A stretch of 64,000 nt of DNA from Lachnospiraceae bacterium NC2008 (GTDB taxonomy: Bacteria > Bacillota > Clostridia > Lachnospirales > Lachnospiraceae): positions 1 through 64,000 of the forward strand of contig JHWS01000006.1 of assembly GCA_000687675.1 (NCBI GenBank). Reading direction: 5' to 3'. The notes under the pieces are model-generated. The model searched no databases and was not told where the DNA came from. It saw only the letters and a program-made list of their open reading frames with translations. A program made the translations under genes and the position numbers. Shown piece by piece: positions 52,147 to 61,564 of this stretch. Position 1 is the stretch's first letter. Each line of letters starts with the position of its first letter.

Positions 52147-52241
52147 TAAGCGTATAAGGCCAAATTAGCCTCATACAGCCAATATAGGTGAAAAATAAAA
52201 AAACGAAAATGCGCTAAAAAGCGCACTATTATACTACGTAT

Positions 52242-52288
52242 AGTAGTGGTGAGAACCACTTGACAGCGGTTCTCACCACTACTTTTTT
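52242..52288 (+). terminator. Strong terminator hairpin just before a lipoprotein gene
   Basis: AGTAGTGGTGAGAACC (52242-52257) and GGTTCTCACCACTACT (52268-52283) form a perfect 16-bp stem followed by TTTTT. It ends 37 bp before the lipoprotein ATG. No plus-strand gene lies just upstream, so it either shields the lipoprotein gene from readthrough or acts as an attenuator. Two smaller palindromes (GCGCTAAAAAGCGC and TACTACGTATAGTA) precede it. Confidence 0.8.
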
Positions 52289-52324
52289 ATTGATTATTTT
52301 CATAGAAAAAGGGAGCGTTTCGAA

Positions 52325-52903
52325 ATGAAAAAGAAAGTAATTGTAGCGTTATTATGTGCTTTATGTCTTTCATTTGTTGGATGTGATAAGGATTATGTTA
52401 AACATAATTCTGATGAAACATCTACAGAAAAAGAAGAAAGTAGAGATACTACTGAATCTGAGAAAAAAACAGAGACTAAAAAGGTAGATACTGAAGAGAA
52501 AGAAGATAACTCTAAAGATGTTATCAAAAAGATTAATGAGGGAACAAAAGTCTTTAATGAGGCTGTTGCATATTCTAGCAGGGTTGATAATGCTCAATCA
52601 TTAGATGATATGTACGATATTTTCGTTGAGGCAGCTAAAAAATATAATGAAGCAGCAAATATTTATAAAAAGGCAGCAGATTTATGTGGAAGTGATTCAA
52701 ATCTTTCTTCTTTGAAATCATCTTTAAATGCAATGGTGAGTAACTGTCCTTCAAAGCCTAGTTCTAGTTCACAAAGTGATTTAAGCGATTTTGTATATGA
52801 GGAAATGGATTTTAACCTTTCAGCAGCACAGGTTGAAAAAGAGGCTGAAAAGGTGGCTTCAGATGCAGGGGTATCATTAAGCGATATTAAGACAGAAAAT
52901 TAA
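52325..52903 (+). CDS. Small lipoprotein, unknown function
   Basis: A 192-residue protein with a signal peptide (KKKVIVALLCALCLSFVGC) and lipobox ending in Cys20. After a Glu/Lys/Thr-rich spacer of about 45 residues comes a helical region with AAKKYNEAANIYKKAADLCG, which looks like a single TPR-type helical pair, and a Ser-rich stretch. It begins the cluster that includes the RING/TPR protein, a zinc-ribbon protein, another lipoprotein and a HEPN-like protein. Exported to the outer face of the membrane. Confidence 0.7.
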   Translation: MKKKVIVALLCALCLSFVGCDKDYVKHNSDETSTEKEESRDTTESEKKTETKKVDTEEKEDNSKDVIKKINEGTKVFNEAVAYSSRVDNAQSLDDMYDIFVEAAKKYNEAANIYKKAADLCGSDSNLSSLKSSLNAMVSNCPSKPSSSSQSDLSDFVYEEMDFNLSAAQVEKEAEKVASDAGVSLSDIKTEN

Positions 52904-52971
52904 AGAAGAACTTTAAACAGAGATAGTCAAAGGTAGTATAAATCCTTGCCATAACTGTGGGGAGGGAAGGC

Positions 52972-55242
52972 GTGAAGAATAAATATATAGGAAAAAAATG
53001 TCCATATTGTAAGAAAAAATTAAAAAAGAATGACACTATTGTAGTTTGCAATACCTGTATGGTGCCACATCATTTGTCATGCTGGCAAGCAAATGAAGGA
53101 TGTACAACACCTGGATGTAGTGGTTCTATTGATATAGTTATTAATCAAAATAAAATTACAAAACATGAAAAAGATGCATCTAACAGCTCAGTAGAGCAGA
53201 TTGAGACAGAAATAACAACTAATGAAACTAGTAACCTAGAAATAATCTATAATGCAGCGGAAAGCAAACTTCAAAATAAAGTACCAATACTCATTGAAAA
53301 AATAACATTATTAAAAAATCAATTAGATGATACATTATTTGCTCAATGTGCCTTTAGAAGTTTAACAAACAAATCGATTAAAGCAATTTTGTTAGATGTT
53401 GTGGCATGGGATATATGGGGTAATGTGACAGAAGGTGTAGAAGGATTTCAATTACTTGATTTAAAAACTAGTCGAGAATCAGTTTTTGGACAGACAACAC
53501 TTATACCTATTACAAATAGGAATGTCAGAAGTATAGATATTGTTATTAAAAAAATATTATTTGAAGATCAAAGCATGGAGGAATGCGAAGAATCTTATAC
53601 AACAATACCGACGCAAAGCTTGTTGATTAATGCACTAGGAACGAAGGAAGCGGTAAATTATTATGCAAAAAAAACTACAAAGCTTGCAAAATTTGTTCCT
53701 GTTGTTGGTGAGCGGGTATGGAGATGTACATGTGGAGCGACTAACGCTATAGAAGAAAAAACATGCTACAAGTGCAATATAGGTATTATCGAGCAACAGT
53801 CGTTATACCAGCCAGAAACAATAATTGCAGAGACCAAGAGGATTTTAGAAGAAAATCGGAAAAAAGAAGAAACTCGGATAGCACAAAAAAGGGAAACTAG
53901 TAAAAAACGGAAAAAAAGAATTTTGCTTTCATTAGTAGCAATAATTCTAATTGCGGGAGCTGTATATGGTATAGGTTGGCATTTAATACCGCTAATTCGT
54001 TACAACCAAGCTGCTAGTGATGTTAAAAATAATGAATTTGATTCTGCGTACAATACATATATTGCACTAGGAGATTATAAGGATAGTGCAGATAAAGCAA
54101 TAGAAACAATATATAAAAAAGCAGAATATCTTGAAAATCAAGAGCAATTCACTGAAGCAGCAAATGAATACAAACGAATTTCGTCATATCAAGATAGTGA
54201 TAAAAAAGCATCTAATTGTAGAAAAGAGGCAGATTATAGAGAGGCTATTGCAAAATTTGATGCAAAGGATTATGACGGTGCACGTAAAATATTTAAAGAA
54301 CTTGCTATTTTTGATTATTCGGATTCTAAAGAATGGCTAAAAAAATCAAAGTATATGCTAGCAGAAAATGCTTTAGATTCTAATGATTATTACACAGCAT
54401 ATTCATTGTATTACGAATTAGACGATTATGAGGATTGTATAGAAAAAAAACAAAAATCACAGTACTTGTATGCTAATGAATGTATGACTCAGAAGAAATA
54501 TAAGGAAGCTAGTGATGCTTTTGATGATCTTAGATCTAATAATTATGAAGATAGTGAAGATAAGTGTGTAGAGGCATCTTATTTAGCTGCAAAGGATTTT
54601 TATGACTCCAAAAATTATGAATCTGCTGTAACGTACTTTGAAAGAGCTGGAGATTACGAAAATTCCATTAGTTATTTAGAAGACTCAAAATATGAACATG
54701 CTCTTGAACTCATTGATAATAAGGATTATATAAACGCTGTTTATTTATTGGGGTCATTGGGTAATTATAAAGATAGCAAGGATAAGATTAATGAGGCTAA
54801 ATATGCTTATGTGAAGGCAAATAAAAAAGCAGATGATCTTACTACATATAACTATTTAAAAGCATTAAAGGATGCAGGCTACTCTGATTCTACGAAGATA
54901 TATAACGATTTATATGCATGGAAAGTAAAGGTTACTGCAATAAATAATAGTGAGAATGGAACAAATAATTGCTCGTCATTACGATATTACGATGATTGGT
55001 ATTTTCATTTTAAAGTAACAGGAGGAACTCCTAATGGTAGTGAAGCAATATACTGCAAATTGACTTATGGTGGAGCAAGTACAAGAAAGAGTAAATTGAA
55101 TGATTACAGGAGTGGAGGAACAGGATGGGTTAGCTGGGGACTCGATTCATATAATATATACAATTTAACTGGAACATGCACCATATATTTCTATGACAGT
55201 AAAGGGAATAAAATAGGAGAAGACTCGGTGACAATCAATTAG
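52972..55242 (+). CDS. RING-finger, zinc-knuckle and TPR-like membrane protein
   Basis: About 756 residues from GTG 52972, placed after GGGGAGGG. Residues 9-53 carry KKCPYCKKKLKKND, VVCNTC, PHHLSCW and a CTTPGC knuckle: a C2-C2-HxxC-type RING fold of the prokaryotic RING kind. A second zinc knuckle (WRCTCGATNAIEEKTCYKC) lies at about 258-276. A membrane segment follows (ILLSLVAIILIAGAVYGIGW, about 319-338). About eight degenerate helical repeats with a DYxDS turn (for example GDYKDSADKA) occupy 360-650, and the C-terminal 100 residues are a strand-rich, Ig-like domain. The RING and zinc parts would be cytoplasmic and the repeats outside. Function unknown. Confidence 0.65.
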   Translation: MKNKYIGKKCPYCKKKLKKNDTIVVCNTCMVPHHLSCWQANEGCTTPGCSGSIDIVINQNKITKHEKDASNSSVEQIETEITTNETSNLEIIYNAAESKLQNKVPILIEKITLLKNQLDDTLFAQCAFRSLTNKSIKAILLDVVAWDIWGNVTEGVEGFQLLDLKTSRESVFGQTTLIPITNRNVRSIDIVIKKILFEDQSMEECEESYTTIPTQSLLINALGTKEAVNYYAKKTTKLAKFVPVVGERVWRCTCGATNAIEEKTCYKCNIGIIEQQSLYQPETIIAETKRILEENRKKEETRIAQKRETSKKRKKRILLSLVAIILIAGAVYGIGWHLIPLIRYNQAASDVKNNEFDSAYNTYIALGDYKDSADKAIETIYKKAEYLENQEQFTEAANEYKRISSYQDSDKKASNCRKEADYREAIAKFDAKDYDGARKIFKELAIFDYSDSKEWLKKSKYMLAENALDSNDYYTAYSLYYELDDYEDCIEKKQKSQYLYANECMTQKKYKEASDAFDDLRSNNYEDSEDKCVEASYLAAKDFYDSKNYESAVTYFERAGDYENSISYLEDSKYEHALELIDNKDYINAVYLLGSLGNYKDSKDKINEAKYAYVKANKKADDLTTYNYLKALKDAGYSDSTKIYNDLYAWKVKVTAINNSENGTNNCSSLRYYDDWYFHFKVTGGTPNGSEAIYCKLTYGGASTRKSKLNDYRSGGTGWVSWGLDSYNIYNLTGTCTIYFYDSKGNKIGEDSVTIN

Positions 55243-55254
55243 GAGATAGAAAAA

Positions 55255-55797
55255 ATGAAAATATGTGTAAAATGCGGAACTTCATTTGAAGAAGAACAGG
55301 AATTTTGCCCTAAATGCGGTAACGAAAGTAGTATTACAACGGATAACATTTTCGCATCGGAAAATGGTAAATCAGATAACAAAAATATAAAAGAAAATAA
55401 AAAAAGAGTAATAAAACTGATAAGTATAATTGCTGTTATTGTGGTTATTGTAGTTTCTATAGTAATAGCGCTAAAAGTAATAACTCCAGCGAAAAAAGGT
55501 GAAACAGCAAAAGATAAACTAAAAAGTGTTAGTGAAAAATGTATAGCTAAAGGTACTATGTTATCTTCAGACGGAATGAGTTTATTTATTGATGCCGAAG
55601 ATAGCTTAGATAGTGATGCATTAGAGGATATTCATACCGTACTAGAAGAACTAGAGATTCCTGATGTAATCATGCGTGAAATGGAAACAACGACTGCATT
55701 AATGGGAAGACGAGTAGAAACATGTGGCGATTATGAGATTTCTTGGACTTTTCATCCTGATAATGGTTTAGATGTTTTGGTAAAAATTATTGAATAA
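55255..55797 (+). CDS. Zinc-ribbon membrane protein
   Basis: A 180-residue protein 12 bp after the RING/TPR gene. The N-terminus is a zinc ribbon (CVKCGTSFEEEQEFCPKCG), followed by a lysine/asparagine linker, one membrane helix (LISIIAVIVVIVVSIVIAL, about 52-72) and an extracytoplasmic domain of about 100 residues with no motif I know. The layout of zinc ribbon, linker, single span and outer domain repeats that of its larger neighbour, suggesting that they act together. Confidence 0.65.
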   Translation: MKICVKCGTSFEEEQEFCPKCGNESSITTDNIFASENGKSDNKNIKENKKRVIKLISIIAVIVVIVVSIVIALKVITPAKKGETAKDKLKSVSEKCIAKGTMLSSDGMSLFIDAEDSLDSDALEDIHTVLEELEIPDVIMREMETTTALMGRRVETCGDYEISWTFHPDNGLDVLVKIIE

Positions 55798-55866
55798 TTT
55801 TTGGATTAGGCGAAGTAACATCAGACTTTTTTTATTGAATATTGTATTAGAAAAGGGAGAAAAAAT

Positions 55867-56595
55867 ATGAAGGTTAGAAAACTAATAATATTATTAAGTT
55901 TAACTGTTATTATGGCAGGTTGTGGAAGCAAGAAGAAAGAGATAGACCCAGATGCACAAAATGTTATTGAAGAAATAGACAAAATTGGCGATGTGGATCT
56001 CGATGATGAATATACTATTGAAAGAGCTAGAGAAAAATACGACAAACTTGATAAAAATGTAAAAAAACAGGTTTCAAATTATAAGGTATTATTAGATGCA
56101 GAAGATGAGCTAGACGTATTGCAAAAAGATTTAGAGGATAATACTATTCATATTACAATTGGCAATGATAGCAGTTCTGTTAATGTAAAATCAAATGATA
56201 GTAAGTCTGATTATGAAAAAGGTGATTATACAATATCAAATATAAACGATTCCTGGGATTTAAATGAATTTGGCCCAAATAATGATGCAGATATTCATAT
56301 ATATAATTTATCATATGATGTATTACCTGGTAGAGTGCCAGAAATAAAACTTTATTATTCGGCTGAAGTTATACAAAAAAATCAACATGCTGTGGAAACT
56401 AAGGATGATGTATCTTTATCATTGGATTTCAACTTTAGGGATAAGGATGGTAATTTGATTTTTGATACGTATGAGCATAAGCATGTAAAAATTGATGAGA
56501 ATGGCTACGGGTATATTGATACATTTATTTCTATTCCTTTATTTGATGTGCCAGAAGGAGAATATAAAGTTGAAGTACTTACACATAGTTTTTAA
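55867..56595 (+). CDS. Lipoprotein with acidic coil, unknown function
   Basis: A 242-residue protein with signal peptide and lipobox (LTVIMAGC, Cys18). An acidic helical region with a typical 'YDKLDKNVKKQVSNY' pattern (a spacer seen in many Clostridial surface proteins) runs to about 90, then a beta-rich domain (about 120-242) with DVSLSLDFNFRDKDGNLIFD, resembling immunoglobulin-like extracytoplasmic domains. No catalytic motif. Part of the same cluster; the 69-bp gap upstream contains no clear terminator. Confidence 0.6.
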   Translation: MKVRKLIILLSLTVIMAGCGSKKKEIDPDAQNVIEEIDKIGDVDLDDEYTIERAREKYDKLDKNVKKQVSNYKVLLDAEDELDVLQKDLEDNTIHITIGNDSSSVNVKSNDSKSDYEKGDYTISNINDSWDLNEFGPNNDADIHIYNLSYDVLPGRVPEIKLYYSAEVIQKNQHAVETKDDVSLSLDFNFRDKDGNLIFDTYEHKHVKIDENGYGYIDTFISIPLFDVPEGEYKVEVLTHSF

Positions 56596-56623
56596 GAAAG
56601 TTATAAAGTAGAGAGAATTATTT

Positions 56624-57229
56624 ATGCCTTATAACAAAAATAATGTTCATCAATGTGACGAAAACAAAGTAAATATTAAAGAGTGTGTTAAATCATTATC
56701 AGAGATATATGATAAAAATGATTTAAGAGAAATAATGGATTTTTATTTGTTTCATCCACTTATTTTAAAAAATGATAATCAAAAATCTGATTTTGGTCAA
56801 AAGCATTTAAAACAATATGGTTGGTCAGGATGTTCAGGACAAAAGAGTTTGTCTGCATTAGAAAGAAAAATGCTTAAAGCAGCTAGTTTAGAGAAATTTT
56901 GTATATTAAAAAGCAGTAAAATATCAGAAACGATTAATGCGATGGGGTTAGAAGGAGAAAAAATATGTATTGTGCACCCTAGGGCAGTTATAAAGCAAAG
57001 TGTTAATATTAACATCCAAGAAGATGGACAAGTTAAGGTAATAGCTAAAGAGAACAGAATGGTGTGTCTTTTTAGACATCTAAGAAATTCTATAGCCCAT
57101 AATTGTACATATGATTTAAATAATGGTAATGTCATATTTGATGATTATGATGAAAAAAATTTAAGTGCTAGAATTTTAATACCAAAGCAGGCACTTTTGG
57201 AATGGAAAAAAATAATTATAAAAAATTAA
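56624..57229 (+). CDS. HEPN-like protein (RNSIAH motif), candidate ribonuclease
   Basis: A 201-residue protein. The C-terminal third contains FRHLRNSIAHNCTYDL, with R154-x4-H159 in an LRNSIAH context, the hallmark of HEPN domains (R-x4-6-H), many of which are RNases in toxin-antitoxin and defence systems. The rest is helical with a small beta stretch (SVNINIQEDGQVKVIAKENR) just before. Family assignment relies on this one motif plus helical surroundings. It is the last gene before a strong terminator and is in the same AT-rich cluster as the RING/TPR protein. Confidence 0.5.
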   Translation: MPYNKNNVHQCDENKVNIKECVKSLSEIYDKNDLREIMDFYLFHPLILKNDNQKSDFGQKHLKQYGWSGCSGQKSLSALERKMLKAASLEKFCILKSSKISETINAMGLEGEKICIVHPRAVIKQSVNINIQEDGQVKVIAKENRMVCLFRHLRNSIAHNCTYDLNNGNVIFDDYDEKNLSARILIPKQALLEWKKIIIKN

Positions 57230-57250
57230 AATCCCCCCATAAAAGGGAGG

Positions 57251-57282
57251 AAGCCAGGTACCCCCTAGTACCTGGCTTTTAT
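57251..57282 (+). terminator. Terminator ending the accessory cluster
   Basis: AAGCCAGGTAC, CCCCTA loop and GTACCTGGCTT form an 11-bp perfect stem followed by T's. The cluster's base composition changes at this point to the backbone type. Confidence 0.88.
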
Positions 57283-57484
57283 TATGAAAAAGTTTTTTCG
57301 TTTTGCAAAATAAACTGTAATATATAGTTTTAAAATGAAGAATAAATCGTTTTTCTTGAACTTATGAGATTATAATATATAAACACTGTGAATAAACAGT
57401 ATTCTCGGCGTTAACATAAATATAATAAAATATGAACAAAATATGAACATAGCCTCTGCAAAGCTTGTATTGACGGGATTTACT

Positions 57485-57661
57485 TTAACTATGATTTTGA
57501 CAATGTTATAATCATAAGGGATTACAAGGATAGCTAGCGGAGAAGGTACCGCCGGCAATATGCTTGGCAATTATCAATGTGTTGATTCAAAATAAACTGC
57601 ATGAATCTGATGGGCAGTTTAGATGGCGGCAGCGTAGACTAGAAGGACGGGGGTATAGACT
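57485..57661 (+). promoter_or_regulatory. Promoter and structured leader of the HD-domain gene
   Basis: TTAACT (57485-57490), 16-bp spacer, and TGTTATAAT with TATAAT at 57507-57512 (extended -10). The leader of about 140 bases before the ATG at 57662 contains three local hairpins: GCGG with CCGC, ATCAA-TGTG-TTGAT, and AAACTGC with GCAGTTT (57588-57615). It does not match the cyclic di-GMP riboswitch consensus as I remember it. The rest of the 57283-57484 gap is A/T-rich with nothing recognisable. Confidence 0.45.
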
Positions 57662-58783
57662 ATGAAATTCGTACCAACAGAGAAGCTTAAGATAGGGATG
57701 CGTCTTGCAAAACCTATATATAATAAAACTGGTGTTATGCTTTATGAGCGTGACACTAAGCTTACAAGCCAGGGTATTGAAAGTATTAAAAACTTCGACC
57801 TGATAGGTATATATATTCTTGAAGAGGCAGAGCCACTGCCTCCACTTACTGAGGAAGACAGAGAGTTCGAAAGATTCCAGACTGTTTCTGTCTTTAGTCT
57901 TAAAGAAATCCTTTCAACAATTAAAGCAGGTAAGCAGCCTGATAAGCTGGAAACACTGGTCCTTGAGATTACTAAGAGATTTGGTGACAGGAGGGGTAAG
58001 ATTACCTTTACACAGAATCTTAGAAGTCCAGAGGATACTGTGTATAAGCACTCTCTTAACGTAGCTATCCTTTCGGCTGTTATAGCTGGCAAGCTTGAGC
58101 TTAAGGGAGATACCTTCCATGACATAATAGTTGCTGCCCTTCTTCATGATATAGGAAGCCTAGATATTCCAAAGGAACTTCTTATGAAACCACAGGAAGA
58201 CCTTACAGAAGAAGAGATTAAGCGTATCTATAAATTCAGAGACGACGGATATAAGGATCTTAGAGATGTTATGGACCTTAATTCCAACATATCAAAGAAC
58301 ATCTCATACTTACTTAGAGACATAAAAGACCTCAAGAATTCTATTCTTACAGGTGGCAAGAAGGTTGATTCATCTGTAGAAGTTCTTAAGGTAGCCTACA
58401 CATTTGATAATCTGACAGCTATGAAGTATGGCCAGGAGCCTAAGTCGGATATAGAAGCCTATAAGGCAATCAAGCAGCCGGGCTGTGGGCTAAACAGCAC
58501 TGTAGTCAGAGCCCTTACCAAGGCTATCTACATAGTTCCGGTAGGCTGCTCAGTGCAGTTCGAAAATGGAGAAAAGGGTATAGTTCTTACTGAGAATACC
58601 GACGATATCCTTAGACCATTTATCTTAAACTTCAGTGACAATACTATTCACAACCTTATTGAAGGTAAGGAATATGAAAAGTATCAGATTAAGGATGTTC
58701 TTAAGACCCTTGATAACAGATACATTATGACTGATAAGTACGAGGAATACCTTAAACAGTTAAATGCCGGCGAAGTAAAATAA
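57662..58783 (+). CDS. HD-GYP-like protein with incomplete catalytic motifs
   Basis: A 373-residue protein. The N-terminus (KFVPTEKLKIGMRLAKPIYN) is the domain that normally precedes HD-GYP domains. The HD half is present: VYKHSLNVAILSAVIAG and VAALLHDIGSLDIPKELLMK. The HHExxDGxGYP half that should follow about 60 residues later is missing; instead there is a helical stretch and then FDNLTAMKYG. The C-terminal region (IVPVGCSVQFENGEKGIVL) fits the usual tail. It may bind but not hydrolyse cyclic di-GMP, or be a regulator. Confidence 0.75.
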   Translation: MKFVPTEKLKIGMRLAKPIYNKTGVMLYERDTKLTSQGIESIKNFDLIGIYILEEAEPLPPLTEEDREFERFQTVSVFSLKEILSTIKAGKQPDKLETLVLEITKRFGDRRGKITFTQNLRSPEDTVYKHSLNVAILSAVIAGKLELKGDTFHDIIVAALLHDIGSLDIPKELLMKPQEDLTEEEIKRIYKFRDDGYKDLRDVMDLNSNISKNISYLLRDIKDLKNSILTGGKKVDSSVEVLKVAYTFDNLTAMKYGQEPKSDIEAYKAIKQPGCGLNSTVVRALTKAIYIVPVGCSVQFENGEKGIVLTENTDDILRPFILNFSDNTIHNLIEGKEYEKYQIKDVLKTLDNRYIMTDKYEEYLKQLNAGEVK

Positions 58784-58863
58784 TAAAGTCCAAAAGGCCA
58801 AAAGCGGCCCCAAAACCACGGATAATTCAAGTAACGGCAGACATACATAAAGCGAGGAATTAT

Positions 58864-61431
58864 ATGCTAAAAGAAAACCTAGGCGGAATATGGAAGATGA
58901 AAGCTCTTCGAAGCGGCAATCTCTATGACGTTAATGTGCCAGGCACACTTATAGAAATGCTTATAGAGAAGAAGCTTATTGAAGACCCTTACGTAGTAGA
59001 TAACCAGAAAGAGATAGAGGAATTCTTTAAGGAAGACTATGAACTTACCCGTATGCTTCAGATTACAGGGGAGCACCTTCGTGAAGACGAGGTAGACCTT
59101 GTATTTTACGGTGTAGACACTATAGCAGACATATATTTAAACGGAGAGTTACTCTCTAGCATCGACGATATGCACAGGACATATCGTTTTTCGATTAAAG
59201 GTTTAGTAAGACCAGGAGCTAATGAACTTAAACTTGTGCTCCATTCCCCATACAAATATATAGAAGAAGCTAAAGCTTCTCAGACAGGAAATGACGATGG
59301 AAGTCACCTTATTCGTAAGGCTCACTGCTCATTTGGCTGGGACTTTGCTCCAAAGCTTCCTGATATGGGTATCTTCAGGGATGTTGAGCTTCAAAGCTAT
59401 TCCAAGTCCCGTATAGTAGATGTAATAGTTAAGCAGTACTTTGAGGAGAATAGCGTAACTCTCTATATAGATCCAATTCTTAAAATAGTTGATAACATAC
59501 CTATCGATATTGAAGTCCTTTTTGGCAATCAGCAGCCGATAAGAACTATGATTCGTATGCCTAAGGCTGGCAAAACCATGACAGATATAGGTGAGAATAC
59601 TATAGAGATACCAGTAGACAGACCACAGCTTTGGTGGCCGCATGGCCTGGGGGACCAGTATCTTTACGACTTAACTATTAAAGTCAGCAAGGCTGGCAAG
59701 CTATATGATAAGAAGTCTATGCGTATAGGCCTTAGAACTATGGAAGTATCTACTGAGGAAGACCAGTATGGCAAGGAATTTGCCTTTGTAGTTAACGGCG
59801 TCAAGGTATTTGCCAGAGGTGCTAACTACGTACCACAGGATGCTATCTATACAAGAATTAATAAAGAAAAGACAGAAGAATTGATTAAAGCTGCCCACTA
59901 TGCTAACTTTAACTGCCTTAGAGTGTGGGGTGGCGGATATTATCCTGATGATTATTTCTACGACCTCTGTGACCAGTACGGCATCATAGTATGGCAGGAC
60001 CTTATGTTTGCCTGCAAGGCCTATGAACTTGATGACCACTTTGAGAGAAATATAATCGCTGAAACCAAGGACAATGTACGCCGAATTCGTCACCATGCCT
60101 GCCTTGGACTATTATGTGGCAACAATGAGATAGAGACAGCATGGGAAAACTGGGACAGCTTTGCCGATAATCCAAGAAGACTTAAGGCTGATTATATTAA
60201 GATATTTGAATACCTTCTTCCTAAAGCAGTTAGAAAGATGGATGAGGATACCTTCTACTGGCCATCATCTCCTTCATCAGTGGGAAGTTTTGACCACCCT
60301 GAAAAGGAACAGGTAGGAGATACTCACCTTTGGGATGTATGGCACGGTGGTAAGTCATTTGACGAATATACCAAGCACAGTCCAAGATTCCTTTCTGAGT
60401 TTGGTGTGCAGTCATATCCGGGTATTAAGACTGTTAGTTCATTTTGTGAACCATCTGATAGAAATGTTTTCTCTAAAGCATTTGAAAGTCATCAGAAAGA
60501 CCCTAAGGGCAATGCCAGAATCATGGCCTATATGTCAGAGAACTTCTTATATCCAAGCAAGTTTGAAGACCTCTTATACATAAGCCAGATACTTCAGGGT
60601 ATGGCTATCAAAACTGGAGTAGAGCATTTCCGTAGGATAAGGGGTATCTGTATGGGTACACTTTACTGGCAGTTTAACGATATCTGGCCAGGAGTTAGCT
60701 GGTCCAGCGTGGACTACTTCGGTAGATACAAGGCCCTTCACTATATGGCTAAGCGCTTCTTCGAGCCTATAAGCCAGAGCTTAGTTTTGGAGCCACCAGT
60801 TGAAAAGAAGTATGGCAAGCTTACTCATAATGAGATAGCTGTTACACCTTATGTAGTTAATGACAGCGCAGACTCAACAGGAGTTAAGTGCCGCCTTACC
60901 ATGTATGATATGGATGGACGTGAGATAGCTCACTACGATGAAAGTGCCCATGTACTTCCTGGCAAGGTTCATAAGTTTGGCCCTAGAGACTTCTCAAGAT
61001 ATATAGATAGAAATGGGGCTGAAAATGTATACGTTGATGCAGCATTTGAATATACAGATAAGAGACTAAGACACGAGACATATATCTTCCTGCCATATAA
61101 GCACTTGGCACTTAAAGATAGCAATATCAAGGTAAGCATAGAAGAAAAGGAAGACTTATTTAATATCACTCTTGAAAGTGATACATTTACACCATTTGTT
61201 ATGCTTGATCTTAAGGATGGAGATGGCATATTCTCGGACAATGTATTTGACCTTACGGCAGCAGTACCACAAACAATATCAATTAAGAAAGAAGATATAA
61301 AAGGTGTGGATATAGCTGACGAGGAGACACTCAAGAATCAGCTTCTAATCTCAAGCATTAACAAGGCAGGAGGACTTAAGCAGACTCTTAGCTTTGATGA
61401 CATCCAGGAGGCTGCAGATGCACAGAGTTAA
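58864..61431 (+). CDS. Glycoside hydrolase family 2 beta-mannosidase
   Basis: An 855-residue cytoplasmic protein with no signal peptide. It begins with the jelly-roll sugar-binding domain (ELTRMLQITGEHLREDEVDL and VDLVFYGVDTIADIYLNG), then immunoglobulin-like and TIM-barrel domains. The acid/base is Glu422 in CGNNEIETAWENW and the nucleophile Glu512 in FLSEFGVQSYPG. RVWGGGYYPDDYFYDLCDQYG and MGTLYWQFNDIWPG are diagnostic of beta-mannosidases. It removes mannose from imported manno-oligosaccharides. It is probably a stand-alone gene here; the ABC-2 genes that follow have their own promoter region. Confidence 0.92.
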   Translation: MLKENLGGIWKMKALRSGNLYDVNVPGTLIEMLIEKKLIEDPYVVDNQKEIEEFFKEDYELTRMLQITGEHLREDEVDLVFYGVDTIADIYLNGELLSSIDDMHRTYRFSIKGLVRPGANELKLVLHSPYKYIEEAKASQTGNDDGSHLIRKAHCSFGWDFAPKLPDMGIFRDVELQSYSKSRIVDVIVKQYFEENSVTLYIDPILKIVDNIPIDIEVLFGNQQPIRTMIRMPKAGKTMTDIGENTIEIPVDRPQLWWPHGLGDQYLYDLTIKVSKAGKLYDKKSMRIGLRTMEVSTEEDQYGKEFAFVVNGVKVFARGANYVPQDAIYTRINKEKTEELIKAAHYANFNCLRVWGGGYYPDDYFYDLCDQYGIIVWQDLMFACKAYELDDHFERNIIAETKDNVRRIRHHACLGLLCGNNEIETAWENWDSFADNPRRLKADYIKIFEYLLPKAVRKMDEDTFYWPSSPSSVGSFDHPEKEQVGDTHLWDVWHGGKSFDEYTKHSPRFLSEFGVQSYPGIKTVSSFCEPSDRNVFSKAFESHQKDPKGNARIMAYMSENFLYPSKFEDLLYISQILQGMAIKTGVEHFRRIRGICMGTLYWQFNDIWPGVSWSSVDYFGRYKALHYMAKRFFEPISQSLVLEPPVEKKYGKLTHNEIAVTPYVVNDSADSTGVKCRLTMYDMDGREIAHYDESAHVLPGKVHKFGPRDFSRYIDRNGAENVYVDAAFEYTDKRLRHETYIFLPYKHLALKDSNIKVSIEEKEDLFNITLESDTFTPFVMLDLKDGDGIFSDNVFDLTAAVPQTISIKKEDIKGVDIADEETLKNQLLISSINKAGGLKQTLSFDDIQEAADAQS

Positions 61432-61564
61432 GAGAAAAAATAATTAATTCACGTTAAATCTAGTGTAAATCTAACATGATTCAGTGTATTTATCTGACAG
61501 ATGCATTATTTGTACTAATATTGTATCTGTCAGTAGTTTTATTCAGAAAAAATAGGTGATTAAT

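Noticed and set aside
57519-57661. Cyclic di-GMP riboswitch before the HD-domain gene
   Set aside because: The leader is structured and the gene family would fit, but the conserved core of GEMM-type riboswitches as I recall it is not present. Kept only as an unassigned leader.
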